In this document: positions 1 through 10,221 of the stretch, in pieces
How positions within the stretch are numbered: position 1 is the first letter of the stretch
How the letters are laid out: each line of letters begins with the position of its first letter
Assembly (NCBI GenBank): GCA_963698255.1
Contig: CAVOQD010000003.1
Location: forward strand, 1-64,000
Direction: 5' to 3'
Source: JAWKOK01 sp963698255
GTDB lineage: Bacteria > Chloroflexota > Anaerolineae > Caldilineales > Caldilineaceae
DNA: 64,000 nucleotides
Program-made: the position numbers and the translations under genes
The notes under the pieces: model-generated
Told to the model about the DNA's origin: nothing
What the model saw: only the letters and a program-made list of their open reading frames with translations
Database searches by the model: none

Positions 1-126
1 GATGTGGGTGGCTTTAAATTTGGAGATGGATCTGTGGGATGGTTCAGAAATAGGTTGATGCCTATGGGCTGCAAACCGCACCTACGATATCGTGTATCTG
101 TCAACTATCGTGTCACTGGTGACTGA
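1..126 (+). CDS. Possible C-terminal end of a gene entering from the left edge
   Basis: Frame 1 is open from the first base to a TGA at 124-126, giving about 41 residues rich in Gly, Arg and Tyr, with no start inside the window. I do not recognise the product. It could be the tail of a real gene or a chance open frame; codon use gives no clear answer over so short a stretch. The 240 bases that follow up to kup hold no convincing gene. Confidence 0.25.
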   Translation, partial: DVGGFKFGDGSVGWFRNRLMPMGCKPHLRYRVSVNYRVTGD

Positions 127-365
127 ACCAGCCCGGATTTGTCATGCGAAGACTGCGGCTTGGCGGTTTGAATTGTGAAAGCTCGACAGTGAAGAAGTTC
201 GGATATTTTGAGAAGAAACGAGTATACTAGATCGATGTTAGCTCGAAGTCGAAGGAGGGCCAACCAACCTGGCGTTGCCGTCCTTTCTTCAAGTCCAATG
301 GTCATCGATGTCAGGGAGCGCGGTCGTTCCGTCTGAAGGCTCGGCTCCGGTCTATGTCTACATGA
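127..365. other. Intergenic leader of kup
   Basis: No gene is seen here. A TATACT hexamer at 223-228 could be a -10 box for kup, but no good -35 lies at the usual distance, so this is only a weak candidate. Confidence 0.3.
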
Positions 366-2340
366 ATGTCAGAGAGCGAAGATAGGAAGATCATGGCGGA
401 AAATTCAAAGAATGGAGGGCAGCATGATGCACATGCCGATGAAAACGGGAACGGCAACAATCACGACAGCCTCCACGGAAAGTATCTGGTCTATCTGGCG
501 CTGGGCGCGCTGGGTGTCGTCTATGGCGACATCGGAACCAGCCCGCTCTATGCCTTTCGAGAATCGTTTCGCGGCGAGAACGAGCTTGCTGTCAGTCCTG
601 CCAATGTCCTGGGCGTGCTCTCGCTGATCTTCTGGTCCCTGATCATCGTCATCTCCATCAAATACCTGGTCTTCGTTCTGCGTGCGGACAACCGGGGCGA
701 GGGCGGGATTCTGGCGCTGACTGCGCTTATCTTGCCTCAACCCGGAACAGGTACGAAGCGCTGGCGCAATCTGCTGATTCTTTTCGGACTCTTCGGCACG
801 GCCCTGCTCTACGGCGATGGCATGATCACGCCGGCCATCTCCGTGCTCTCGGCTGTCGAAGGGTTGGGCGTAATCACGCCGCTCTTCGATCCCTATGTGG
901 TTCCGATTACCGTTGCCATCCTGATCGCGCTCTTTCTCTTTCAGAGCCGCGGCACCGAGCGAGTGGGAAAGATCTTCGGCCCTGTGACCCTGCTCTGGTT
1001 TCTGGTATTGGGCATTCTTGGCCTGAGTTGGATCGTGCGCCAGCCTGGCGTGTTGGTTGCCGTCAATCCTGTCCACGGCTTGACTTTCTTTATGCACAAC
1101 GGCTTCAGAGGATTTCTTGTCCTGGGATCGGTCTTCCTGGTGGTTACCGGCGGCGAGGCCCTCTATGCGGATATGGGCCACTTCGGCAAGGCGCCCATCC
1201 GCTTGGCCTGGTTTGCGCTGGTTCTCCCGGCTCTGCTGCTCAACTATTTTGGCCAGGGCGCGCTGTTGATAGAACAGCCCGAGGCAGTCGTCAACCCCTT
1301 CTATCTGATGGCGCCAAGTTGGGCGCTTATCCCCTTGGTGATCATGGCCACAGCCTCCACGGTGATCGCCTCCCAGGCGTTGATCACCGGCGCATTCTCG
1401 CTGGCCATGCAGTCGGTCCAGTTGGGCTACCTGCCGCGTATGCGCATCGAACATACGTCCGTCCGGCAGCGGGGACAGATCTACATCCCGGCCGTCAACT
1501 GGACGCTCATGATCGCCTGTATTGCCCTGGTTGTGAGTTTCCGCTCCTCCAGCAACCTGGCGGCAGCCTACGGCGTTGCGGTGACCACGACCATGATGAT
1601 CACGACGATTCTGCTCTTTGCCGTGGCACGCGAGCGTTGGCATTGGTCGCTGGCCGCAGCGATACCGATGACGGTGGTATTTCTGATCGTCGATCTGGCC
1701 TTCTGGGGCGCGAATCTGCTCAAGATACCGGACGGCGGTTGGTTTCCGCTATTGGTCGGAGCCATTGTCTTCACATTGATGACCACCTGGAAGCGGGGCA
1801 GAGAGGTTCTCTCCCAGCGGTTGGCGGCATCCACCAGGCCGTTTAGAGACTTTGGTCCTGAGATCATGGCGGCAGACCCGATACGGGTTCCAGGCGTCGC
1901 TGTCTATATGTATGGCAACCCGAGGGGTACCCCGCCCGCGCTGGTCCAAAATCTGATCCACAACAAGGTAATCCACGAACGAGTCATTTTTATCTCGATT
2001 CAGACGGAGGATATCCCGCGTGTGCCCTTGGCGCAGCGGATCGAGGTTCAGCCGCTCAACAATGGGTTTACGCGGGTGATCCTGCACTACGGCTTCCGCC
2101 AGAGCCCCAATGTGCCCCGAGATCTGACATTGCTTCGCGAGCATGACATAATCCTAGACTTGTCGACCAGTCAGCTATTTCTTGGGTCGGGAACGCTTGT
2201 TTGCTTCGCAGGATCCCGGCATGGCCATCTGGCGAGAGCAACTCTTTGCGCTGATGAGCCGCAATGCCCGCAACGCCACCGATTTCTTTGGCCTGCCTCC
2301 GGAGCGGGTTGTTGAGCTTGGCGCTCAGATCGAGCTATAA
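366..2340 (+). CDS. kup: Kup-type potassium uptake transporter (frameshifted near 2175)
   Basis: Potassium/proton symporter of the KUP/HAK family in the cytoplasmic membrane. After a hydrophilic His/Asn-rich leader, the motif GVVYGDIGTSPLYA appears, followed by about 12 hydrophobic segments and a cytoplasmic C-terminal domain; total about 657 residues, near the family size (about 620-660). The main frame runs off into a non-homologous tail after about residue 600, while the next frame supplies the expected ending (YFLGRERLF... down to ...ELGAQIEL and TAA at 2338). One extra base near 2175 explains this. ATG at 366 gives the longest form; ATG at 393 has a better ribosome site (AGGAAG) and may be the true start. 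It converges with the downstream dehydrogenase across a long palindrome. Confidence 0.9.
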
Positions 2341-2343
2341 ACA

Positions 2344-2406
2344 CAGGTTTCCAAGAACAGAGGGGGCCGGCGGATTCCGCCGGCCCCCTCTGTTCTTGGA
2401 AACCTG
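2344..2406. terminator. 31-bp perfect palindrome between convergent genes
   Basis: Two perfect 31-nt arms (2344-2374 and 2376-2406) are separated by a single base. It lies 4 nt after the kup stop and 50 nt after the stop of the convergent dehydrogenase. A GC-rich core sits at the centre. There is no U-tract on either side, so its role as a bidirectional intrinsic terminator is inferred from position and stem strength. Confidence 0.6.
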
Positions 2407-2456
2407 GTTGCATGTGGTACGGCTCGCAATCTGCTGTCCAAAATCGCCGGCCATGT

Positions 2457-3622
2457 TTAGAAATCGACCGGCTTGCCCTCAAACGCGCAGCGAAAAAGCT
2501 TGATCAATTCATCGCTGTCGGGGATTCTCGGCGAGGCGAAGAGAGCGTTGTCCATCTCGGCGTGTTCGATGAGGGTCGGCAATGCCTCTTCAAGCGCCTC
2601 GGCCTCGATGCCCAGATTGGCGATTGTGTCCGGCTGGCCGATCTCGGCCTTGAGCGCGCGGACTTTCTCAACCAACAGTGTAGCCGATTTCGCTTCGTCC
2701 GCGTTGTCGGTCAACCCAATGAAGCGAGCGATGTCGCGATAGCGGCTATCGCCGCCATTGGCCGTAAATTCCATGGTGTAGGGCAGGAAGAGGCCGACGG
2801 CTCGTCCGTGGGGGATCTTGAAGTAGCCGCCGAAACTGTGTCCCATGGAGTGGGCCAGCGCCGCCCACGAGTTGCCGAAGCCGAGTCCGGCGATGGTGGC
2901 GGCGTTGGCCATGTGTTCGCGGGCTTCCTGATCGTCGGCGCCGTTGGCCACGGCACGAGGCAGGTAGTCGCAGACCAGTTGGACTGCCTTGAGGCAGAGT
3001 CCGTCAGTGAAATCGTTGCGATAGCTGGCCGTATAGCCCTCGATGGCATGGGTGAGGACATCGATGCCGGTGTCGCTGGTGATCTGGGGCGGCAGATCCT
3101 TGGACATCGACGGATCAACGATGGCAATCGTTGGCGTCAGCTCGTGGTTGCCCAGACCGAGCTTGCGCTTTTCTTCCAGATCGGTCAGCACGATCATCCA
3201 TGTGCCCTCGCTGCCGGTGCCGCTGGTGGTCGGGATGGCGATCATCTTGACCTTTTCCAGGTTGAGCCGGTAGATGGGCGAGATGATCTCCGGGTCGAGA
3301 TCGGGCCGCTCGTAGAGCGCCCAGATGGCCTTGGCTGCATCCATGGCGCTGCCGCCGCCCAGTCCGACGATCCAATCCGGCTCGAACGCTCGCATCTTCT
3401 CGACGCCGCGCAGTACCGTCTGCAAACTCGGTTCCGGCTCTACCTCGGGGAATGACGCAGTCTCGATACCGGCCATGTGGAGGTGCTCCGCTACGATCTG
3501 GGTAAATCCTAGGCTGTCCAACACCGGATCGGTGACGATGAAGGCGCGTTTCCCGGCAGATCATCTAGATAGCCCAGGGCGTCCTCGCCATGGACGATGT
3601 GCGGGCTGGTGAAAAACCACAT
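2457..3622 (-). CDS. Iron-containing (group III) alcohol dehydrogenase (frameshifted near 3550)
   Basis: NAD(P)-dependent Fe-type dehydrogenase that interconverts an alcohol and an aldehyde in the cytosol; the substrate is not readable from sequence. The nucleotide-binding motif GGGSAMDAAKAIW and the metal-binding motifs TGIDVLTHAIE and HSMGHSFGGYFKIPHGRA are intact; length about 388 residues is normal. The natural start is ATG at 3622 (MWFFTSPHIVHGEDAL), preceded by AGAGGTG. This N-terminus is joined to the main frame only if one base is missing near 3550, at a GGGAAA run; this is opposite in sign to most other shifts here. It lies 24 nt downstream of the SCP2 gene on the same strand, so co-transcription is likely. 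Confidence 0.88.
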
Positions 3623-3646
3623 CTGTTTCACCTCTTAGTTCTGGGT

Positions 3647-4036
3647 TTATTCGTAGACCGTGTCCACTGTGGTGGCGCACTTGACCAACTCCTGGGCCGC
3701 CTTGACGCTCTTCATGATCTTGACCAGATTGCCGTCCAGCTTAAGCTGGCGTGTGACCAGTCCCTGCACCGGGTCCAGTTTGCCGGCCAGCACGTTCTGC
3801 CATTTCTCCATGGGGGCCGAAATCTTGAACTCGGCTTTCTTGCTCGCTGGATCGGTCAGATACTCGGCCGCTCGACATTCGCCGTGCCACAGATCGAGAT
3901 AGATACCGGCGATCCCGTCAATCACGAGAATGATGTCACCCTCCCAGTTTTTCGCGGCGCTGGCATAGGAATCGCTGCTGTTGATGGCGTTCATGAACTG
4001 TTCTGTCCACTCTGCGCTGGGGAAAAGATAGGCCAT
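3647..4036 (-). CDS. SCP2 sterol-binding-domain protein
   Basis: A 129-residue protein made almost entirely of an SCP2-like fold: a lipid-binding module that in other proteins holds sterols or fatty acyl groups in a hydrophobic tunnel. The pattern DIILVIDGIAGIYLDLWHG followed by a MEKWQNVLAGKLDPVQGLV segment is typical of single-domain bacterial SCP2 proteins. The start at 4036 has an excellent ribosome site (GGAGGAAA). It sits between the RNase H-like gene and the iron dehydrogenase on the same strand. The ligand and physiological role are unknown; the link to the dehydrogenase is only by position. Confidence 0.8.
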   Translation of the reverse strand: MAYLFPSAEWTEQFMNAINSSDSYASAAKNWEGDIILVIDGIAGIYLDLWHGECRAAEYLTDPASKKAEFKISAPMEKWQNVLAGKLDPVQGLVTRQLKLDGNLVKIMKSVKAAQELVKCATTVDTVYE

Positions 4037-4148
4037 GGATTTCCTCCTGATGATGATTGGGAACCGGGAATGTTCCGGCAGTATACCATTCGGTTGTCGT
4101 TGTATCCCAACCATGTGTTGGGGTTGTTGCGGGCGGGTGTCGGAGACG

Positions 4149-5496
4149 CTATGGCGCATTCGATCGCTTGCGTTGAATCCGTGCCAGACGATGTTCCAAC
4201 TCCTCGATGATCCCTGCCGGTCGCGGCCATGCCGGTCCGCTGCGCAGATTGTGCAGCGCCCATGCCGGTCCACATCTCGGCCTGTTCCAGATCCTTGGCC
4301 TGCCATTCGCAATACTTGGCCAACTCGACATAAGGGTGCGGATCGTTGTCGGCGACGCTCGTGATCCAGCGTTGCCACGTATCGGTGGCCTCGGCCCAAC
4401 GCTCTTGCCGTTTCTGCAACTGCCCCAACTGGCGGAACAGATCGGCCAGCGTTTCGTTTTCACCGATCAAGTCCAGGGCACGCGCGTACGCCCGCTCGGC
4501 TGACGTCAGGTCGCCCCGTTGTTCAAAACTCTGTCCCAGCGATGCCCAATCGGCGCCGACCAGGTCACCGTCGTCCAGCTCGTCGGGTGTGGCGGCCAGG
4601 ACACGGGCCAGATGTTCGGCCAGCGGCACCATGCTCACGATATCTTCCCGGTTGTGATAGAAGACGTGGTTGATCTCCCGCGCATCGCCGCTGCGCGCGT
4701 AGTCGATGTAGACCTGGGGGATTAGGTGCCCCGGCACGTCATCTTCGCTGCGTTGCACCCCAAGGATCTGCTCTTCCAGGTTGATCAGTCGGCAGCTTTG
4801 CAGGCGACGCCGCCACAGACGGCGGGCCGGATGCAACAGGTCCAGGTGCGCGCGCTCCGGCTCAAGCATGCTGACGGCATCGTCGTCCATGGAGAGCGCC
4901 CAGCGGTTCTGGCGATAGCGGGTCCGCAACAGCGGCAGGTCGAAGGTTCGCCCGTTGAAGGTGACGGTCATGTCGAACCGGCTGAGCAGATCGGCCAGCG
5001 CCAGCAACATGGCGCCCTCTTCGGCCGGATTGCGCATGAAAAACTGGCGCACGACAAACTCGAATGCGGCCCCTGATCCCGCTTGATTCTCTGTCTGGTT
5101 CAGCGTCTGTTCAAACGTGCCGACACCGACCATAAAGGCGTAGACGCCGGCGCCGCTGCCCAATCCGGTGGTCTCGGTGTCGATGAACGCTGCCTGGAGA
5201 AAGTCGGCCCGGCGCGGGATGGCAAACTGGGGATGGAATTGGCCGACCGCGGCCGGATCCTGATACAGCAATGCGCCCAGAGAACGTGGACCGCGCATCT
5301 GGTCCAGGGCGAATCGTTCAGTCACGACATAGCAGGCGCCTGCGCTGTTCTCGATCACGGCGCCGGGGAGCAGATCAACTGAGCCTCCGCCGGTCTGCCG
5401 GCCCCGTGCCGCTGTTTCCGGCACATTCGGTTCGGCGCCGGTCCGTTGTGTGCGCAGTCCGTGCAGCCGTCGCAGGCGGTCCAATGTTGATGACAT
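4149..5496 (-). CDS. YprB-like ribonuclease H-fold protein with C-terminal TPR (frameshifted near 4262)
   Basis: About 448 residues. The middle carries an RNase H-like 3'-5' exonuclease fold of the YprB/RNase_H_2 kind: FIDTETTGL (first acidic motif), VTFNGRTFDLPLL (second) and a final HNREDIVSM (third). A tetratricopeptide-like helical tail follows (SAERAYARALDL..., WAEATDTWQRW). The frame ends properly (HRLARIQRKRSNAP, stop at 4149) only after dropping one G in a GGG run near 4262; otherwise it reads through more than 150 extra bases. The start at 5496 lies 8 nt after the methyltransferase stop, so the two are probably one transcript. The substrate is unknown; nuclease activity is inferred from retained acidic residues. 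Confidence 0.8.
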
Positions 5497-5503
5497 GAGT
5501 TTT

Positions 5504-6343
5504 CTATCCCGCGTGCAATTCGGCCACAAAGCAGCCGCTGTTCTTGGGCACGCGCAGTTCGCCGGTCTCTGCGACGATAGCGTCCAGCCTCGCTTTGACC
5601 AGCGGCAGGAGCCGGGCGCGGTGGCTGCCGTCCGCCGGCAGCGGATCGACGCGATCGATCATGCCGGTGGCGTAGTAGCGCAGAGCCGAATCGCTGTCCG
5701 GGAAGATGAACGCATCTTCGCGCACGACGACACGCGCCGTTGGAAAGACAGACCGCACCAGATCGACATGATCAAGACTGAAGCGTGCGTCAAGACCGGG
5801 CGGGCAGGTCCATCCAAGGGCTTGCGCTGCGTCGACATGGGCATCTTCGAGCACTTGGCCGGCATCCGCCGCATTGGTGACCAGGACGATGCGCCCACCC
5901 GGAGCCAACACCCGCGCCATCTCTTGCAACGCCGCCACACGATCGGGGACATGGTAGAGAATGTGGTTGGCCATCACACGCCGGCAGCAATCGTCGGCCA
6001 AGGGCAGGAACTGGGCGTCGGCCTGCAGCGTGGACAACGAGATGCCGGCCTGGACGCCGCGCTGCACGGCCTCAGCCAGCATGGCAGGCGACCTGTCGAT
6101 GCCGAGAACAGACAGATCCGGCGCGGCGTCGGTCCGCGAAATGGCGTCGTAATAGGCCCCCGGCCCGCAGCCGATGTCGGCCAATCGTTGACCGGGCTGC
6201 AGATCGAGCTGGTCGAGCACCCACTGCATGAAATCGTCGCTGCGTTGGCTGTAGAGGCGATGGGTCTCTTGGCGAATCTTCAGCTTCTCGGTCGAACCAT
6301 ATTGATATTGGAGGTAGTTTCGATCAGTGGCCAGACTGTTCAT
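5504..6343 (-). CDS. Class I SAM-dependent methyltransferase
   Basis: A 279-residue cytosolic methyltransferase of the Methyltransf_11 type. Motif I (LADIGCGPGAYYDAI) binds SAM, the acidic loop follows (VLGIDRSPAML), and motif IV/post-I features (QADAQFLPLADDCCRRVMANHILYHV) are clear. The substrate cannot be told. ATG at 6343 is chosen because the open frame further upstream runs into the recJ promoter region and has no ribosome site; AGGAAC lies just upstream of 6343. It is divergent from recJ and followed 8 nt later by the RNase H-like gene. Confidence 0.82.
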   Translation of the reverse strand: MNSLATDRNYLQYQYGSTEKLKIRQETHRLYSQRSDDFMQWVLDQLDLQPGQRLADIGCGPGAYYDAISRTDAAPDLSVLGIDRSPAMLAEAVQRGVQAGISLSTLQADAQFLPLADDCCRRVMANHILYHVPDRVAALQEMARVLAPGGRIVLVTNAADAGQVLEDAHVDAAQALGWTCPPGLDARFSLDHVDLVRSVFPTARVVVREDAFIFPDSDSALRYYATGMIDRVDPLPADGSHRARLLPLVKARLDAIVAETGELRVPKNSGCFVAELHAG

Positions 6344-6369
6344 GCTCGTTCCTATGGGCGTACAGTTGT

Positions 6370-6399
6370 TTGGACCGGATCGCGGCCGTCGTCTATAAT
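6370..6399 (+). promoter_or_regulatory. Probable sigma-70-type promoter of recJ
   Basis: TTGGAC (6370-6375), an 18-nt spacer, and TATAAT (6394-6399). The palindrome at 6408-6481 would lie in the 5' leader of the transcript. Confidence 0.5.
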
Positions 6400-6407
6400 C
6401 AGATGAT

Positions 6408-6481
6408 GTAGCACGACATTTATGTCGTAGCCTGGCCACTGCCAGTCAGTTCAAACTGCTACGACATAAATGTCGTGCTAC
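6408..6481. repeat. Dispersed palindrome family A, copy 1
   Basis: Perfect 24-nt inverted arms (6408-6431 and 6458-6481) begin GTAGCACGACAT and enclose a 26-nt loop. Each arm is itself nearly palindromic (ACGACATTTATGTCGT). Related copies lie at 11385-11460 and 63231-63306. A partial extra arm (AAATGTCGTGCT) follows at about 6492. Confidence 0.85.
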
Positions 6482-6537
6482 AAATGTCTACAAATGTCGT
6501 GCTGACAAACGACGAATCAGCCAGGAAAACCAGCCAC

Positions 6538-8278
6538 ATGTCCCTATCCCCGACCAAACGATGGCGAATCTTTGAACCGGCCCCCAACACGTTTCTCGAT
6601 GCCGTGCCGGAGCACCCGCTGTTGGCGCAGGTGCTCTACAATCGCGGCCTGCACAGCGCAGACGATGCTATCGCCTTCCTGCGCGACGACGATGCGGTTG
6701 TCGAGAATCCCTACCGTCTGATGGACATGGTACCCGCGGTGACACGCATCCTGCAAGCCATCGAAACGGGCGAGACCATCTGTGTCTACGGCGATTTTGA
6801 CGCCGACGGCGTCACATCGACTGCACTGCTGGTGACCGCGCTTCAGGTGGCCGGCGCTCGGGTCGGTCCCTACATTCCCGACCGTGTCGACGAGGGCTAT
6901 GGCCTCAATGTGGAGGCCATCGAACGCATCTCGCGCAAGGCCGGCCTGTTGGTGACGGTCGATTGCGGCATTCGCAGCGTCCTTGAGGTACAGCGCGCCG
7001 TCGAGTTGGGCCTGGATGTGATCGTGACGGACCATCATTCGGTCGGATCGATCCTGCCGCCGGCGCTGGCGGTGATCAACCCGCAACGCAAGGACTGCGC
7101 CAGCGGCTTCGGCTATCTGGCCGGCGTGGGCGTGGCCTACCGGCTGGCCCAGGCCGTGCTGCGTGCGGTTTCGCGCCAATCGTGGAGTCCCATCACGCCG
7201 GACCAGGCAACGGAACTGGAGCAGCAACTGCTCGATCTGGTCGCCATCGGCACGGTGGCCGACATGATGCCGTTGCAAGGGCAGAACCGCTCGTTGGTCA
7301 TGCGAGGGCTGGCCCAGCTCAACCGTTCGCAGCGACCGGGTCTGCAATCGCTCATGGACGTGGCGGACCTGCGCCCCGGAACCATCGACTCGACGGCCAT
7401 CGCCTTCGGACTGGGGCCGCGCATCAATGCCGCCGGTCGGCTGGGCGAGAGCATGCTGGCCTACGAACTGCTGCGCACCACCGATCCGGTCAAGGCATTC
7501 GACTATGCCGCCAGACTGGAAACGCTCAACAATGATCGGCGGCGGCTGACTGACGCCGCGCTGATCGAGGCCGAGCAACAGCTTGCCGGGCTGAACGGCG
7601 ACGATCCCGCGCTGGTGACCATTGCCAGCGAACATTTTCTGCCCGGCATCGTCGGTCTGGTGGCCGGCAAACTGAGCGAACGCTTCTATCGACCGGCCGT
7701 GGTCGTGGAGCAAGGCGTCGAACTTCTCGCGCGGCAGCGCGCGCAGCATCCCCGAACTGGACATCAGCGCGGCCCTGGACCAGGTCAGCGACATGCTGGT
7801 GCGCCATGGCGGCCACAGCCGCGCGGCCGGCTTCACCGTGGAGACGGCGCGCTTGCCCGAGTTTTCCGAAGCGTTGCAGGGCATTGCCGCCAGCGGCCTG
7901 GCCGGCTACGACGATCTGCGTCCCACGCTTGCCGTCGACGCCCAGGTCGAGTTCGATCAGTTGGGCTGGGCATTGGCCGAGCAGTTCGCCCGCTTGGAAC
8001 CGATGGGGCAGGGCAATCCGACACCGCTGTTGCTGGGCCACAACCTGCGCGTGCGTGAGGCGCGCACGGTCGGCAAGGGCAAACACCTCAAGCTGACCAT
8101 CGACGAGCACGAGGGCAGCCGCGTCCTGGATGGCATCGCCTTCAACATGGGCGACTGCGCGCGTAGCCTGGTTCGGGATGACCGCATCGACGCCGTCTTC
8201 TCGCTTGAGGTCAATGTCTGGCAGGATCGGCGCCGGTTGCAACTCAACATCCAGGATCTGCGCAGCGCGGATGGCTAG
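6538..8278 (+). CDS. recJ: Single-stranded-DNA-specific exonuclease RecJ (frameshifted near 7717)
   Basis: 5'-3' ssDNA exonuclease of the DHH family used in recombination and repair; about 579 residues, the size of E. coli RecJ. Motif I VYGDFDADGVTST, motif II TVDCGI, motif III DHHSVG and the DHHA1 motif GGHSRAAGF are present, followed by the OB-like C-terminal domain. The DHH and DHHA1 halves lie in two frames joined by one extra base near 7717, where the conserved SRGSARSIPEL segment begins in the second frame. ATG at 6538 is preferred over an upstream ATG at 6475, which lies inside a palindromic repeat; AGGAAA sits 12 nt upstream of 6538. Confidence 0.92.
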
Positions 8279-8304
8279 TGCAGGCGGTCGTATATTGATC
8301 CACG

Positions 8305-8397
8305 ATTCGTAGGTCCGGCTACAAGCCGGACGAGTTCGGTGACCTCCGGATCTGTCTGGAAGGCGGGACTTGTCACGCTGGAAGCGTGATCTACGAA
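8305..8397. repeat. Three-way-junction-like intergenic repeat
   Basis: Outer arms TTCGTAG/CTACGAA (8306-8312 and 8391-8397) enclose two internal hairpins: GTCCGGC-5 nt-GCCGGAC (8313-8331) and TCACGCT-3 nt-AGCGTGA (8373-8389). The nested layout suggests a cloverleaf-like cruciform or RNA structure. It lies between recJ and the promoter of the next small gene. Confidence 0.6.
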
Positions 8398-8422
8398 GTT
8401 CCTGCCGCGTTCCGCTAGACTT

Positions 8423-8450
8423 TTGCATGCCGTGCGCTCAAGCGTACAAT
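8423..8450 (+). promoter_or_regulatory. Probable promoter of the small membrane protein
   Basis: TTGCAT, 16-nt spacer, TACAAT at 8445-8450; it lies 46 nt before the ATG at 8496. Confidence 0.5.
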
Positions 8451-8495
8451 GGAGCCTGTCACAGGCGCGACCATTTCGGTATTGGAAATCTATCT

Positions 8496-8750
8496 ATGCT
8501 CTCCAAACTATCACTTTCCGTCAAAATCGGCCTCGGCTTTGGCCTGGCCGGCATCCTCTTCGTGATCGTCGGCATCGTGCGCGGCAATGTGCCCGCAAAC
8601 CCGGCCAGCATCGCCATGGCCTTGCTCATCGGCGGCGGCTTCTGGTTCCTCGTCGCCTGGGCCGTGGCCAGCGCGGCCGTCGATGTGGAGTTGGACGTTG
8701 CTGAGGCGGATGTTGTCGAAGCAGATGACCGTTCGACTGTCAAACCCTGA
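8496..8750 (+). CDS. Small two-helix membrane protein of unknown function
   Basis: An 84-residue protein with a short basic/polar start, two hydrophobic helices at about residues 9-31 and 37-58 separated by an Asn/Pro turn, and an acidic C-terminal tail (ELDVAEADVVEADD). I do not recognise a family. It is supported as a real gene by its own promoter-like sequence upstream and a GGAAA ribosome site. Monocistronic by context. Confidence 0.5.
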   Translation: MLSKLSLSVKIGLGFGLAGILFVIVGIVRGNVPANPASIAMALLIGGGFWFLVAWAVASAAVDVELDVAEADVVEADDRSTVKP

Positions 8751-8754
8751 CCGC

Positions 8755-8985
8755 AGAATTTGACCTGGGCGTATCTTCGAACTGGTGGCCAGATCGCTTT
8801 CTACGGTTCGCACGAAGGGCGTGCGAACTGAACAATGGCCGCTCCTACAAATACTTGCACCCGACATCAGTGAACTCTACACCATGAATTCAGATGGATC
8901 GGCTCAGCAGTGGATCACGTTCTTACCCTGTTGCGATCCTCCTTTCCCACATCTGAACTACTACCCCGACTGGTCGCACTGAGAT
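8755..8985 (+). pseudogene. Remnant of a TolB-like (PD40) beta-propeller protein
   Basis: Fragments read like WD40-like/TolB repeats: TGGQIAFYGSHEGRAN in one frame, then SELYTMNSDGSAQQWITF and NYYPDWSH in another. These match the usual order of such blades (DGxxIAF, YTMNxDGS, PxYSPDWS), but no full frame connects them and no start is present. A short word (CGTGCGAACTGAAC) inside it recurs at about 9203. I infer a decayed gene copy. Confidence 0.5.
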
Positions 8986-9270
8986 CCTGCACGCGTAGTA
9001 GGCCGGAATCGCATTCCGGCTGGCCAGGCCAGGCAATGCCGGGCCGGAGGGAATGTCATTCCATCCGACAAATATCATGTTTTCGCCGGGTCTTCATTGG
9101 GTCTTCATTTTAGACAGGTCCGCGGGTAATATCGGGGCGTTCGCTTAGAATCTTTGCCCCTGGATTCTCGTTGCGCTAAGATAGACCCGGTTTGCACGTA
9201 GGCGTGCGAACTGAACTTGAGACCGCATAGCGCAAAATACGAACCAATCACCGGAAAACCAAAAATCGCC
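8986..9270. other. Intergenic region with stem-loops
   Basis: Two short stem-loops lie at 9002-9020 (GCCGGAAT/ATTCCGGC) and about 9046-9067. No gene is seen on either strand. The remainder up to the HAD gene start is plain intergenic sequence. Confidence 0.4.
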
Positions 9271-10132
9271 ATGACCCAAACCAATCGCCCAATCCCCAAT
9301 CCCCAATCCCCAACCCCCGATCTCTCAGCCGTCCGCGCCGTCCTCCTCGACATGGACGGCGTGCTCTACGTCGGCGACTCGCCGCTGCCCGGCGTGCAGG
9401 ATTTTCTCGACTATCTGGATGCCACCGGTCGCAAGTGGCTTTGCGTCACCAACAACGCCAGCAAGACGTCGCAGCAGTTTGTCGAAAAGCTGGCGACCAT
9501 GAATGTGACCGCCCGCCCCGATCAGATCCTGGGCAGCGCACAGGTGGCGGCCGCCTATCTGGCCGAGGACGTGCGCAACGGCGATGGAACCATCCCCGGC
9601 AAGGTGATGATGTTCGGCATGGAGGGCCTGGAGATCGCGCTGAACGAGGAGGGCTTCGTCTTCACCGACGATCCTTTTGATGCTGCCTATGCCGTTGTCG
9701 GCGCCCACTTCAACCTGACCTTCTCCGAATTGGCCGACACGACATTGGCCATTCGCAACGGCGCTCGCTTTATCGGCACCAATCCGGATAAGTCTTTCCC
9801 CAACGAGCGAGGTCAAGTGCCGGGCACCGGCAGCATGCTGGCCCTGTTTGAGGCCGCCAGCGGCGTGGCGCCCGGAGATCGTGGGCAAGCCCAACGCCGC
9901 CATGTTCGAGATCGCCATGCATCGACTGGGTGTGACCCCAGCCGAGACGCTCATGGTCGGCGACCGCTACGAGACCGACATCGCCGGCGCCATCCCGCTG
10001 GGTCTGGTCACCGCCGGCGTGCTCACCGGCGTCACCACCGCCGAAGGCTATGCCCAGGCCGATCCGCCCCCGGCCATCGTCGTCGATGACCTGCCGGCTT
10101 TGCAGCGGCTGTTTGAAGCGAGTGATTATTGA
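9271..10132 (+). CDS. HAD-IIA family phosphatase (frameshifted near 9872)
   Basis: About 286 residues of the haloacid-dehalogenase superfamily, subclass IIA (NagD / 4-nitrophenylphosphatase-like). Motif I LLDMDGVLYVGD has the nucleophile and acid/base Asp; motif II VTNNAS, the Lys motif EIVGKPN, and motif IV MVGDRYETDIAGA complete the active site. The last two motifs are in a different frame, joined by one extra C in a CCC run near 9872. ATG at 9271 is chosen because the upstream alternative is a TTG in repeat-like sequence. The N-terminus is encoded by four near-perfect AATCCCC heptamers (9291-9318), giving a Pro/Asn/Ser-rich leader before the domain. Likely substrate: a small phosphorylated metabolite. 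Confidence 0.87.
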
Positions 10133-10135
10133 TAG

Positions 10136-10219
10136 GTGAGACAGGGTGACATGGTGACAGGGCTGCCTCTACGTTGGGGCGCAGTTTTCACCTTGTCACC
10201 CCCTCACCCTGTCACTTCT
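10136..10219. repeat. Imperfect palindromic intergenic repeat
   Basis: GACAGGGTGACATGGTGACA (about 10140-10159) is mirrored by TGTCACCCCCTCACCCTGTC (about 10195-10215). It lies between the HAD gene and the rlmN promoter and could fold into a long stem acting as a terminator. Confidence 0.6.
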
Positions 10220-10221
10220 TT

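Noticed and set aside
9291..9318. AATCCCC heptamers resembling a telomere-type or replication repeat
   Set aside because: Only four copies, lying in frame within the low-complexity N-terminus of the HAD gene; best explained as a simple-sequence expansion.
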